From Acanthochlamys bracteata (lineage: Eukaryota > Streptophyta > Magnoliopsida > Pandanales > Velloziaceae), in NCBI GenBank assembly GCA_019914995.1, contig CM034128.1, forward strand, positions 3,536,501 to 3,600,500: a DNA stretch of 64,000 nucleotides, in the 5' to 3' direction. The notes below the pieces were generated by a model. It ran no database searches and was not told where the DNA came from. It saw only the letters and a program-made list of their open reading frames with translations. How positions within the stretch are numbered: the stretch's first letter is position 1; each line of letters opens with the position of its first letter. Shown piece after piece: positions 23,205 through 34,514 of the stretch. The position numbers were made by a program, and so were the translations under genes.

Positions 23205-23652
23205 AATTCTTATGCGAATTTGATCATCAGCAGTAGAGACTGAACTCCAGCAAGGATCGTCCTTATCGTTAAAGAAGAAGTTTGTTTTCATCAAAGCACA
23301 ACTTTATATCTCAAACCAGAACATCCCGGTGCAATGTAGGTTCTTTGGCTTCTTCTGATGAGTTTTCGACGTTATGTTAGGTCCCTCGGTTAAGTGGTCG
23401 TCAAAGACGAACACCCTACCGAATGTCGGTAGAGGAAATTTGCTTGGCGCGAGGGGCCTGCTGCGACGGGCTCATGAAAGATAGATGAATTTCTGCCAGT
23501 GAATGTGCCGTCGTGCATGTGGAAATGGAAGTTTGTCTTCTTTGCCTTGCCTAAGAAGAATAATTCTTTGCCTGCCGGAGAGGCAACGGCAAAGCCGGAG
23601 AAGATTGTGATGAAGAAAAAAGAAGAAGAATGGAAGAGAGTGAGGAAGCCAT
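23205..23652 (-). pseudogene. Dirigent-like protein pseudogene
   Basis: The minus-strand start MASSLSSILLL runs into a T-rich tract where the frame slips. The next frame reads FFITIFSGFAVASPAGKELF, completing a signal peptide, then KKTNFHFHMHDGTFTGRN, matching the TxLxFYxHDxxxGxN start of dirigent proteins. After a second slip near 23420 the text reads FGRVFVFDDHLTEGP, matching the FGxxxVxDDPLTEGP motif. The remainder is unclear and broken. Dirigent proteins are secreted and steer stereospecific coupling of monolignol radicals in lignan and lignin formation. Two frameshifts and an unreadable C-terminal half indicate a dead copy. Assembly errors in the T-run are a less likely explanation. Confidence 0.75.
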
Positions 23653-23832
23653 GAGAAGTATGGGTGTGTTTCGTGAGCTGTCCATTGCAGGTTTATATAG
23701 TTTATAGCCCTTCAAAGAAATGCTTGATGTATATTTATAATTAGAAGTCATCAATATCAACTATAGTCTAATTGTTTTCCAGGTTCTTGTGATGTTAGTT
23801 TATGATCAGTTAATTATAGACTCCGTTTCCAT

Positions 23833-24055
23833 AGCTGTTCTTTTTAATTTTTTAATTTATATTTTAATGTATTTGGTATTTGTTTTTAGAAAATTTATCT
23901 AAAATTTTAAAATATATAAAAAAAATTCAGTAGTAAGATTTTTTTAATATTTGTTTTAATTATTTTTTTAGATAAAAAAATAAAGTTTGCTTTTTAAAAA
24001 TAATAAAAATATTTTCGGTTTCAAAAAAAATTTATTTCAAAGAACTTCTAACACT
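23833..24055 (+). repeat. AT-rich dispersed repeat, copy 4
   Basis: It begins CTGTTCTTTTTAATTTTTTA. It passes through ATTTATCTAAAATTTTAAAA, AAAAAAATTCAGTAGTAAGA and AATAAAAATATTTTCGGTTT. It ends AAAAAATTTATTTCAAAGAA. The block order is the same as in copies 1, 2 and 6. Confidence 0.65.
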
Positions 24056-24059
24056 GTTA

Positions 24060-24540
24060 ATTATTTTCCAAGTAATGTTTTTTATTTTTTATTATTAGCA
24101 GCTGTTGAAACTTGAAACGATTTTGGAATTCATTTGCTTTTTGTTTCACTTATGTATTGCAGTTTTGCAACTTGCAAGCAGCTAATAGTTGACATTGTCC
24201 CTTTAATTCAAGAACGAACCCAGCATTCATTGTATAGCGGAATCATAGTTTTATTATTAATAGTAAAAACCTCCCATTAAAATCGGATAGAATTTCATTG
24301 TTATTTAGAACATGTTTCAATTGCAAAAAATTTTATTTTCTCCTTTTAGATCTTAAGTTCTGGCATTGTATATATTTCAATTATCACTTTGAACTCAATT
24401 TAAATTTTCATCAAAATTTATTTTCAAATTTTAGTTCACGTATTTTAATTATTATTTCGAATTCTATTTTCACCGATCTCTAATTCTTATCGAATTTTAT
24501 TTTTACAAAACTTACTTTAGCAAAACTCAATTTCAATGTA
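24060..24540. other. AT-rich spacer between two copies of the dispersed repeat
   Basis: The two flanking repeats lie in opposite orientation. The only frame (24298-24483) has no recognisable feature. Confidence 0.35.
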
Positions 24541-24544
24541 ATTA

Positions 24545-24775
24545 CGAAATATTTAGAAGTGCTTATTAAAAAATTACTTTTCTAAAAATAAAGATATTTT
24601 AAAAAATAAATTCTATTTTTTTACTTTAAAAAAATAATAATAATAATTAATAATAATATTTTATGATTTAAAATTTTTTTATATTTTTTAAAAATTTAAA
24701 AAATTTATGTAAAATATTTTTAAAACCTTATTGAGAAAAATAAAATAAAAAATTGAAATAAAAAGAAAAAAAAAG
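24545..24775 (-). repeat. AT-rich dispersed repeat, copy 5 (reverse)
   Basis: The reverse complement starts GAGCGCTTTTTTTTCTTTTT. It continues through TTTTACATAAATTTTTTAAA and AAAAAAATTTTAAATCATAA to a TTTTTTAATAAGCACTTCTA end. That matches the ATAAGCACTCTC end of copy 1. Confidence 0.6.
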
Positions 24776-25800
24776 CGCTCTACGCATCCACTAAAACACG
24801 CCCTGACATACTTATGCTCATTCAATCTTCTTTCTTATTAATTAAGGCCCAACGCAGATAGATGTACATATTTATATGTACACATCTGCCCAAGTTAATC
24901 AAATGCATTCCTGTTATCATACTGTTGCTATCATATCTCTAGCACCTAGTATTATTTCTGAACTTAATCAAATTTCAAATTCTTGACATTCTCAAATAGT
25001 AAGACGAGAATGTGAACAAGCATGACCATGCAGAAGATTACCGTATACAAACTGGTTAAAAAAACAGCACATTCATCTCTAGTAGCAATTTCTAACCCTA
25101 CCTTATTATATGAGCCAAAAACATTGCAACTTACCGGATTCTTCTAATAAGGCTCTATGAACCATGAAACCTCACTATCGAATTTCCCACAACTGTTACT
25201 CGTATCAGGTAAAGGGTATTCATTAATAACCAAATCGGCACTGAAATTCTTCTGAAATCTCATCATTCTAAACCTGATCTCGTGTACTGATTACACTATG
25301 AAAATTGTAATTCCAAAACATAATAAAATTAATGAAGTAGCAACTGGGTGAAGGTTGTAGAAGTACCGTATAGGATTTCCTACGATTAATCATCTTAATC
25401 GATCCAAGAGGAAGAATTCTTCGACTTTTGCATCTTTATTGCGTACTGGAATCTATATCATAATCAACACTAAGATAAGCATGGAAAGAGTTAGGACTTC
25501 CGGACCCACATTGTTGATTATTCATGAGTGCATGAATCTATGATCTCTCAATTTTATTGAAATCAAGATTACAAGATTTTGATAGGATTTAATTCTAAAA
25601 ATAATAAAAATTTGAAATTTTTTATAGAAACTTTGTGAAAACAAGAGAAGAAAAAGATTGAAGACAACAACAATTTAGATCTTGTTTAGGTAAAATTAGA
25701 GAAAATCTAGACAAAAGAACCGGAAGAGAGATAGAGAAGAAAAAAAGGTCATAAAAGGGAGCTCGACAATATGACGCATGGTTTAATGAAATAACAAGAT
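24776..25800. other. Spacer before the retrotransposon
   Basis: No gene, RNA or repeat was recognised. The stretch from about 25690 to 25800 may already belong to the left LTR, whose outer edge is not sharp. Confidence 0.35.
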
Positions 25801-25849
25801 TGCCATTCCAAAAGCCGATGCTTGTTGTAATTAGTCATACCTCTTGTAG

Positions 25850-26355
25850 TTAAGTCTATTTTTTACTCAAAATGAGCTATTAAAAATAGCTAAGAAAGAT
25901 TGTGTAGGTTTGAAGGAGGAAGGAAACTAAAGAGCACATCTGAAGAGCTTGGAAAGAACTCTTATTACACTTACTCAAACTTGTTACAAGGTTTTTTCCT
26001 TGATTTGTTTGATGATTCTAAATGAGGGATCATCTTTTCTATTTATAGCTTCTCCACTTTCTCAATGTACAGTGGAGATTATTTTGATCGAACGGTGTAT
26101 AACATTTGATATAAAAATTCTCATACAAAATCTCCACCCTCTCAAAATATCCAACTTATTTAGAGTATTTTTTAAGCTACTCTAAACTTATGCCAAAATA
26201 TATTAAGTGTTTAGAATATTCTACCATATTCTAGACAATTTATATGTAAGATATTTTATCTAGGTAAAAAGTATTCTATCAAGATAATGAGGATGGAAAG
26301 AAAAACCAAAATAGTCATACCGTGATATTCTTTTCTACCTATTTTGCGATATCTT
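25850..26355 (-). repeat. 3' LTR of the decayed chromovirus
   Basis: It pairs with 31347-31810. Homology is clearest from GAGCTATTAAAAATAGCTAA to TACCTATTTTGCGATATC. This copy has about 90 bases (near 26205-26300) that the other copy lacks. Confidence 0.7.
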
Positions 26356-26359
26356 CATC

Positions 26360-26490
26360 GCGATTGTGTGAAATTATAGCGAAACTCTTAGATCTTTTGG
26401 TGGAATGACCCCAAATCATCTTCATATTCCCAACTTATTTCGTTGTTTGGTTGATACTTCCATTGACCAAATATTTTAAATAACATGAAC
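26360..26490 (-). pseudogene. Chromodomain remnant at the integrase C-terminus
   Basis: On the minus strand a piece reads LKYLVN, followed in a shifted frame by EISWEYEDDLGSFHQKI, then a stop and EFR. This resembles the chromodomain pattern YLVKWKGxxxxEISWExxxDL at the end of chromovirus integrases. It directly precedes the 3' LTR, where it belongs. The upstream integrase core is deleted. Confidence 0.6.
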
Positions 26491-26495
26491 GATTA
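26491..26495 (+). repeat. Target-site duplication GATTA, left
   Basis: GATTA directly precedes the TG at 26496 and is repeated at 29447-29451. A 5-bp duplication is the rule for LTR retrotransposon integration. Confidence 0.85.
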
Positions 26496-29446
26496 TGTAA
26501 CAGCCTGATTAGTAGTGGGTTGAATTAAGCCATTGTTGGAGTTAGAGGCCTTACTATGCAATGTTTCCTTCTTTTATTTTTCTCCTCACCTTTCTTTTCA
26601 TCTTCCACCCGACACCCACCTTGCTGCCCCCTCACCGGCAGCAATTTCTCCCCCTCCGCGCCAATTATTTTCTTTGTTCTTACTCGCGTGCATCTCCAAG
26701 CCTCCCCTTGCTTCAATTTCACGGATTGAGTTTTGTTTCACCGCCGAGCAAAAACCCTAATTTGTCCGCGTTGATTCGCCGCCGTTTCTTCGATGCCGGC
26801 TTCCTAAAATCTTTCTCCTCACCCCACCGAGGTTTTCCCTACATCAATTGAGCTCGATTTGGCTCAAGAGAGAAGGAGCACGATTTCTTCCAAGCCGTCG
26901 TGTAAATGGCGATTCCGCACCGGCGGTGGTTTTTAGTTTAACCATCGGTTCTATTAAACTCTACCACTCTTGAGGATCATTTCGTTATTAATTTCTCTCT
27001 TGCGGAAAAGTTCGCCGGAACCCTAATTTTCGCCGGAATCCGCGAGCCGCGAACAACGGTTTAGGTGAGATCAAATGCTCTCTTTTGTCGATGAACTTGT
27101 TTTTGGACCTCTGAATAACCCATTTAACTTTATACGTCTAGTTGATCGATAATCCAGCGAGTTCGTCTCTCTGACGTGAGGTCCGTTCTCGGTCGACTTG
27201 TTCGATTGGTAAGCATTCTTAGTTGCTAGCTTAGTATTAGTCGATGTGTTTGAATTATGAGTTATTCTTTGGAGAATTGCTTTAGATTACTTATTGCGTG
27301 GTTTTATATTGGTAATAGGATTAAAAGCGAAAATTTGTCGGATGATCTGAATTGGTAATAGCCATAGATAAGAGGTTTTGTAAGGACCTTCAGGTGAGGG
27401 TTACTTGCGTCTTCTCTTCTTAGCTTATCGTTAGATTTTTAACGCAAGTAACATTTGCTTTGGAAACTCCGCATGACTTGCCACCTTCAAGATATAATAA
27501 TGATTGATCGTTCATGCCATAAAGTGCTTGTGCATGTATAACTATGTAAGGTTATGGTAACGATAGAAATTATAAAGGCATGCTAGAAACAAAGTAGGTT
27601 GGATGATTGATGAGAATATCATGTTTGCATGTAAAAATTTAGAATTTGTGATATGCAAGTATATGAGATCTATAGGATGTCGTCTATATCGGATGGCTTT
27701 GTAAACCGGACAATGATTTTATGTTATTAAAGTGGCTAGATATAGATACTTTAACTCTATATCAAGTTATGACATATATTAAGCAACTAGAAGACTTGAA
27801 CTAACATATTAATATGTTTAGAGTGATATATGTGCATAATAATCATATCACAAGTATATCAGTATGTCATTAGTAAATGACTTAGCATGTTTAATTAGTT
27901 TATACGTGATTCGAATGATTTTGCAGATAAGTAGTAGAATTAAATTGCATGCACCATTACGTATGCTATATGGGGTTCTGCATTGAATGCATTTTTCACT
28001 TGTAAAGCATGCTCATTAAAAGTGATGATTATGGTAATCATGATGCATAGTAATTTTAGATATATGAAGGTGACTTCACATATTGTTTGTTTATGAATTC
28101 CAAGTATAGAGCATGTGATATTTATATACCTACACATGCATGGGCATTGATTGTGATTGAAATCCGGTAGAAGCTTTTAAGCCCGGTTCACCATGTGAAT
28201 ATGCATATGACCTATGACTAATGCCCAGTAGGGGCTCGGTTTGATTGACCTATTATGCATAGACACTGTCTTTGCCGCAGGCAGGCGCGGTCGTCGAGGT
28301 GAGATCGGGACCCGATGGGTGTGGGCGGGCACCCACCTATGGCCATAGTATTTTAGGCCCATGCGGCGTGGGGGCGATACCACGGCCATCCGGTTCGATC
28401 ACCCGAATGGTTGTACCTCACCGAAAGCGAGGAGTAGCTGGTTTGTAGGTCGAGCCGAGATTGGATCTCGCTCTATATTATATATTTATCTTCCTGATTC
28501 CCTGACTAGTGTTACATCATGAATATAGATAGACAAACATGTATGGTATCATATTAGACATGTTTGGATAACGGACGACGCATGTATGAATGCATAAAGG
28601 TATTGTAGCGTGCATAGTTGGACTTTATGTATTTAGGATGCCATAGTGAAAGAAATATAAACTATGTAGTTTGTTCTCATAGTACATGGCACCTAATGAA
28701 TATTATTACATGTTAATATAGCAGGATATTTTATGGACTGCATTTGTTGTATGTCAAGGCCCTCCGTATCAGTTCTTATTGGGAACTAGGTTGGTATGGG
28801 ACGACTTAGAACCCAATAGAGCTTGTTCCGATCTAATCGTTGCATCTGTTGCATATAGCAGATAGGATTGAAACAATTAGGGTAATGCATTAGAAGCCCT
28901 AAATGGTGCATTCTGTTATTTCACCTCACTGAGTCTGGGCTCATCCCTTTTTCTTTCTTTGGCCTCTCCCAGATATTCCAGGTACTAGCGGGAGCTGACA
29001 GGATATAGCACTGAGTTTTGATATAGCACGTCGACGGTAGATCCGTGTACTTATAGCTCATTTTGGCATATAGATGGCTCTGTTATTTTCTTAAGATATG
29101 TATTTCTCTTATATCTTTTTTTGGCTTTGTAAATTGAAGTTTTGGAGATGTAATAGGTGTGAGTGTGGCTACCGGTAGCCCATAGATATTTATTTGGTTG
29201 GTTTTGGTATTGAAAGTATTTGTTTATTTTTGCTTTGTTTTATCGTTATCAAATGAATTATTATGGTACAGGTTTCCACTTGAAATTATAGGGAAGGTTC
29301 TGTCGAATTTTTTTTATTTATTTATTTGAAAACGTTTGGTGAACCGTTATGATATTTTTGGGTCAGGCTTACTAGACTGGATCTAGTTTGGTTGTTGTCC
29401 AGACAGGTCTAGTCTAGGCCGGTCGCGGCCGGGTTGGGTCGTGACA
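26496..29446 (+). mobile_element. Large solo LTR (2,951 bp), nested in the chromovirus
   Basis: The element begins TGTAACAGCC and ends GGGTCGTGACA. It therefore has TG...CA ends and is flanked by GATTA on both sides. It has no internal retroviral-type coding region and no inner pair of direct repeats that I could see, which fits a solo LTR left by recombination between two LTRs. LTRs of 2.5-4 kb are known in Tekay/Del and Ogre-type plant gypsy elements. The 28190-28470 part is much more GC-rich than its surroundings. Its orientation is inferred from the CT-rich leader-like tract near 26560-26850. It could also be a non-autonomous LARD-type unit. Confidence 0.75.
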
Positions 29447-29451
29447 GATTA
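29447..29451 (+). repeat. Target-site duplication GATTA, right
   Basis: Identical to 26491-26495 and directly follows the CA end of the nested element. Confidence 0.85.
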
Positions 29452-29679
29452 CCACGTCTTGGGATGAATCGATGTCCCAAAATTTTATTCATGTTTCGTT
29501 CATGTGTCATGATGATACATACAGAAGCTCTTAAAAACGTCGTTGTATTTGGATCTTTCCTTAGCTTTATATTGGGGTGATTTGCTTTCTTTCGGGTGGT
29601 TTAGATTGTTGATTGTGTCTCCTCCTCTTTTGAGAGTAGTAAGGCAAAATAGTTTTTGTTTGAAAATTTACTTCTCGCG

Positions 29680-30005
29680 ATAAAGCTACCATGCACATAT
29701 TTTCTTCATCCAAAATCCACATATAGAGTTGGCAAAAGAGATAAATACAACATTTACGCGATCCATAAACTATATTCTATGAACTATAGAGTAGTCATCC
29801 ATATGCACAACAAAAAAGTCTACAAGATCAGACCACTCACCTATGCAAGTTTTAATCTAGCAAACAACACCAAGAATAGATTAGGGTTCTTAATTAATTG
29901 CCTTAATTCATCCTTGCCCTTTTGCTTATTTGATGCACAGTCTTATTGCTTCCTTCTCTTCAAGGAAGTTATGAGTCACCCCTATGTCTAACAAAGCTCA
30001 GACTT
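29680..30005 (-). pseudogene. Retrotransposon protease (retropepsin) remnant
   Basis: Minus-strand translation gives LLDIGVTHNFLEEKEAIRL. This is the active-site region of a gypsy-type aspartic protease, which normally reads DSGATHNF. It is followed by WSDLVDFFVVHMDDYSIV. The Ser of the active-site triplet is Ile and at least three stops interrupt the tract. It belongs to the decayed chromovirus. Confidence 0.72.
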
Positions 30006-30129
30006 TCTGTACTCTAACTTTGGTCGTCACGTACATTCGGCACTTTACGTCACGTTTTAACAATTCAACTTTGGCTTGAATAGCATTAAGTATTTGTAAC
30101 GAGCTTATCTTTACTTCTTCAGATTGTCG

Positions 30130-31315
30130 TTGTGGTTCATCTAATATCTCGATTAGTGCTCAAAGTTTGTTCTGTTTTGAACAATCCCTAACCATATAAG
30201 GATCTATCACAAAGGACCGGCTTACCATTTCCTTGAGTGTTGCTTTCTTGGCCTTTGTGGGAGCCTCCCTTGGTCCTTGAAGGGTCAAATATTGCATCTT
30301 TGATTTGATGACTATATCTACCACCATTGTTTTTGAAATCCTCTCGAGGCTTATGTTTTTCGAGCCGTTGAAGCTTTATATGAGACTCGACTATGACAAT
30401 AAAGGAGTTAAGATCTTGAGGTCATTCTTGCTAGATCTCCAACTTTGCCCATATTTGTAATTTGTTCATGAAAGCAAAAAAACCTCTTTTTCTGAAAAAT
30501 TCGGGATCTACAAGATCAACTTTGAAAACTCCTTTACGTAGTCCTCTATGCTGCCACGATGTGTCAAATGGCGAAGTTTTGCCCTTGCCTCATCCTCGAT
30601 ACTAACAGAATAAAATTGCCATTAGTTTCTTTTTAAACTCTTCCTATGTGACAACTGTGCAGGTCCTTCTCTTGATCTCGGCATGCCTCCTCCTCCACCA
30701 TACCATTACGGTATCTTTAAAATAAAAAATGACATGGTCGATTTTTACTTGCATCCTTCATAATATCGATACTTCTAAAAAATTATTCTAAGCTCCATAG
30801 AAAGTTATCAATCTCCTTTGCGTTCCGTGCCCCCTTATATTTCTTACATTTTGGATTATCCACCTTTGAAAGAGTACAAATTGAGGATACGACGAAAACG
30901 CCTCATTGTGTAACCTCTATTTTATAAAGTGTCTAGTCCCCTCGAATATCCCTAAACGCGTTGGCTAATCTTACGACCTCTTCTCTAAGGGTCGCAATTT
31001 CCTTCTTAAGAGCATCCATTCACCAAAAAGAGTCTTTAAGGGTCTTATCTTGGCGAGAGGATGATTCGACTACTACGTTCAAAACACCTTATATCTCCCC
31101 ACGAAGTTTTTCTTATCTCTTCTTGAAGATGCTTTGGCCCAACTTCTCGAACTGGTTTATCCTATCAGCCATAGCAAGCTCCATTATATCAAGTCTTGCA
31201 TTCACATCCCTCATTACGTCCCTAAATTTCGCTCTGTGTTGCCGACTGTTCTCAGGAGCTTTTCTTTCAATCTTCCTTTCTCGTGAATGATAACATCGTT
31301 TTTACTTGCCATTTT
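30130..31315 (-). pseudogene. Retrotransposon gag remnant
   Basis: The minus strand opens MASKNDVIIHEKGRLKEK near 31312. Downstream pieces include LRHLTHRGSIEDYVKEFSKL near 30500-30580 and EKEVFFAFMNKLQIWAKLEI, matching the capsid-like retrotrans_gag domain. Then a zinc-knuckle-like tract with YMVRDCSKQN follows near 30170. Many stops and frame changes are present. Confidence 0.75.
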
Positions 31316-31330
31316 TGTTTTGCAAAAGTT

Positions 31331-31346
31331 TAACTCTTATACTACT
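31331..31346 (-). other. Degenerate tRNA-Met primer-binding site
   Basis: The plus-strand text AACTCTTATACTACT lies just left of TGTCACAGCC at 31347. On the minus strand this is a mutated form of TGGTATCAGAGC, the usual plant initiator tRNA-Met primer site, directly after the 5' LTR. It fixes the minus orientation of the element. Confidence 0.6.
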
Positions 31347-31810
31347 TGTCACAGCCTAAAATTTTACATTAACTTGTACGGCATTTAGCCATATATTTTA
31401 TGATTATGTCAGCCTTTTAACCAAAATAAGCTATCAAAGATAGCAAAGAAAGGTTGTGTGGGTTTGAAGAAAAAAGAAAAATAAAGAACCCACATGAAGA
31501 ATTACTCAAGCTTGTTATAAAGGTTTTTTCTTGATTTGCTTAATGATTCTAAATGAGAATTTATTCCCTCCATTTATAGCTCATCTACCTTCTCACTAGA
31601 CGATGAAAATTGTTTTGATCGAATGGTAGAAAACATTTGATCTAAAAAATTCTCATATAAAATTCCACCTTCTCAAAATATCCAACTTATTTAACATATT
31701 CTCTAAGCTACTTTAGACTTATTCCAAAATATTCTATCATACTTCATAGCTACATCGCCGTACCGTGACATTGTCCAGAAGTTCTTTTTTTCCTATTTGC
31801 AATATCAATC
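31347..31810 (-). repeat. 5' LTR of the decayed chromovirus
   Basis: It starts TGTCACAGCC on the plus strand and ends near ATTTGCAATATCA. It is a direct repeat of 25850-26355 with many substitutions and indels. Confidence 0.7.
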
Positions 31811-32075
31811 CAGTTAGTAATCTAGTATTAGCTTCGAGTTAGTATAGCTTTAGCAAAACCGCCACTTATAGCTTTTTCAGTTTTGCACATGTAACAGAAA
31901 TGCAAGTCAATGAGATGGAACTATGTCTCCATATTATAAAGTTAATTGATGAAAAATCTCAGAAATAGAACTTCTACATTAAAAAAAAATTTCCTACATC
32001 GGAAAGTTCCATATAGCAGAGACCGTTCAAGAAGCTATAACATACACTAAATAGTAGATAGAACCACCAACAGAT

Positions 32076-34478
32076 TTAGGCATCCAATTCAATACCAGAC
32101 ATCGGAGCTGCTACTAAAGCTTCACCATCTTCTTCACTTCCTTCGGCGCCAGCTTCTACAGATGTAGGCATCTTTTTAAAATAATCCACCTTAAAATCAT
32201 AATCAGCATCCATGCTGTTCATCAAACTTAATTTCTTTTCCTTCCTGCGTTTCTTCTCAGCTCTCTTCTTTCGGGGGTCAAGGATGCCGTCTGCAGTATA
32301 AAGCTTGTCGTTCTGCGCACTACTGGTTGCTCTTCTTTCCAGATATTCTGCCACAGCTAAGTCCTTGCTTTCAGTTTCTTCTTGAATCTCTATTTTGCCC
32401 TGATGAGGTTGATAGCATCTCGTCATTTTGAATATGTATCACTCAATCCCAAAATAATTAGAAATATTTGTTCCGAAAATATCGAGTAAGCATCGCAGTC
32501 AAAAAAGTCTTTCAAATAGCACGATTTTGTTTTTGTGCAAGAGAAGTGGAAGTTATAAATGCAATTGACTAATAGGAAAAAGATGGAAGTGCTCTTTATT
32601 CTAGGAGGCACATTAACAACAAAGTAAATTCGTGCAAAGAAAGACCTATAAAACAACTGCAAACTGCTAGCCCAGTACAGTTCATAACATAATCCTCTTG
32701 CAGAAGAAAATGCAGTAATCTTTAAAATACGAAAACACAATGATCAAGACCTGCTGATGCGACTGATATGATGGAAATAATTTTAACTCTGCCAGGTTTC
32801 AAGGTGGTTGAAGAGATCAACTACCTATTATGTAAGATGTAACATCCACGGGATGATAAAACTATCAAATACCGTAAGGGTTTTCTGAGTTTTTCATGTA
32901 CGTAATTACATGTTCTGTTTCTCTGCTGTAATTGTCCTAGAAACTTGTCTTGTGCCGAAGTGCATTCAAAATTTCCAAATACCTACCCCATCTAACATAT
33001 CATGCTATATCGTTCCTTTTGTAAATCCACTGATTACACCACCAATTTCAGTCATTAGACTTTTTATGATTTGTGTAATTTACATTTTATCGTTACAATT
33101 CCAGTGTAATATAAGAACTGTATGCTCAAGTCTTAAATAGAATTTATTCCTCATTGTATGATCCGCTCAATGAAACTATGCAAAATCAAAATTATTGGAA
33201 AATCCATTTACAGCATTTTTATCAGGTAACTTATCGAAGAAGAATTCAGCTTATGCTAAAACCATTCCACATGTATTTTAATGCCTAAGCAAATTCAAAG
33301 GAAAAATTCAATCAAACCTCTTCTGATGGGCAATCATCCAAACGTACAGGAGAGCGAGAAGGAACTTCCAAATGGTGAAGATCTTCAACAGATGCCAGAC
33401 CACCGATAAAGGAAGATTCAAACTTGTAGACCTCATCAACATCAAATTCTTTCCCAAGCTCCGAGATAATCTTCACAGAGCTCATCTCTGTGTCAACATT
33501 TCTACTTGGAGGAAGAGTGTAATAGGGAATTTTTCCTACATATTGAAAGAAACAATCAGTTCTAGCAATGGTAAACACTTCACAACTAGGAGAATCATAA
33601 TAGTTACCTTCGTTCCAATCATGCAGCACTATCCTTGCAGCAGCATCTGTGTCCACTATACCACCTTTCTTCAGTTTACCTCTCAAGGAGGCCACCTTCT
33701 GAAGAAAATCATCAACGGAACTAAAGCTTGGAACCTTGTATAACGAAATCAATTTCTCGGCAGGGCAAAGATTAAGTATCTCCTTAACTGTAATGCATAC
33801 ATCAGCAATTTATTCTAATGTCAATCCAGAGAAACAATGAATATAATAGTGTTTTTAAGCTGTTCAGAGCTGTAGAATGCCAACATATTATAATAAATAA
33901 ATCAAGGACAAAAATTGAGCAACCTTCTTTCGATGCAAAATTTACTTATAATTCATAAATTTCTGTATAGAGACAAACTATCAAGTAAAATCGCTGAAAG
34001 AACTGAAACATATGGTTGGTCGTCATAATCATACCAAGAAGTTTCAGCAAATTACCTGGACCAATTGGATCAGCAAGCTTTTCTATTCTCTTGCAATTCC
34101 GCAGAGCTATAGAAGTATCTCCGTGATCAGACTTGAGCATGACAACTCCAGGGCAGTCCAATAGTTTGACCTTTTTATCCAACTGCACCTCCTGCAGGGA
34201 TCTTGTCAATCCTGGGGTAGAACCAACATTCACTACATGCGACCCTTTTAAGCTATTTATCAGGCTGCTTTTTCCAACATTCGGAAGTCCAACTATGCCA
34301 ACAGTAATTGACATCTTCATCTGTCAAATTAAACTACAAATGTTAAAAATAACAGAATAAACACCTATACAATACATCATGTTAAACCTTCGACTTAAAT
34401 TTCAAATGAGAATATCAGACAAGACTTCAAGACCTAAAAATGAAACGTAAAGCTACCGAACCATTTCAAACACATATA

Positions 34479-34514
<36 letters not shown>

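Larger units (their letters stand above)
25800..31810 (-). mobile_element. Decayed Ty3/gypsy chromovirus-type LTR retrotransposon, internally deleted
   Basis: Two direct repeats, about 25850-26355 and 31347-31810, share long stretches such as TTCTAAATGAG, TATTTATAGC, TTTTGATCGAA and CTCAAAATATCCAACTTATT. Read on the minus strand, the order is 5' LTR, a tRNA-Met-like primer site, gag, a protease piece, a chromodomain piece and the 3' LTR. Reverse transcriptase, RNase H and the integrase core are gone. All coding remnants carry stops and frame changes. The element is dead, and a younger 2,951-bp element with its own target duplication sits inside it. LTR divergence is high, so the insertion is old. 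The outer left edge is uncertain by some 50-100 bases. Confidence 0.82.

Noticed and set aside
26533..26851. 75- and 96-residue plus-strand frames rich in Pro, Ser and Phe
   Set aside because: They arise from the CT-rich leader-like part of the solo LTR and show no conserved pattern.
28177..28389. GC-rich block with an open frame, considered as an rRNA or tRNA piece
   Set aside because: No tRNA or rRNA motif is present, and it lies well inside the LTR with defined ends.
30961..31290. 109-residue plus-strand frame
   Set aside because: It is antisense to the gag remnant.
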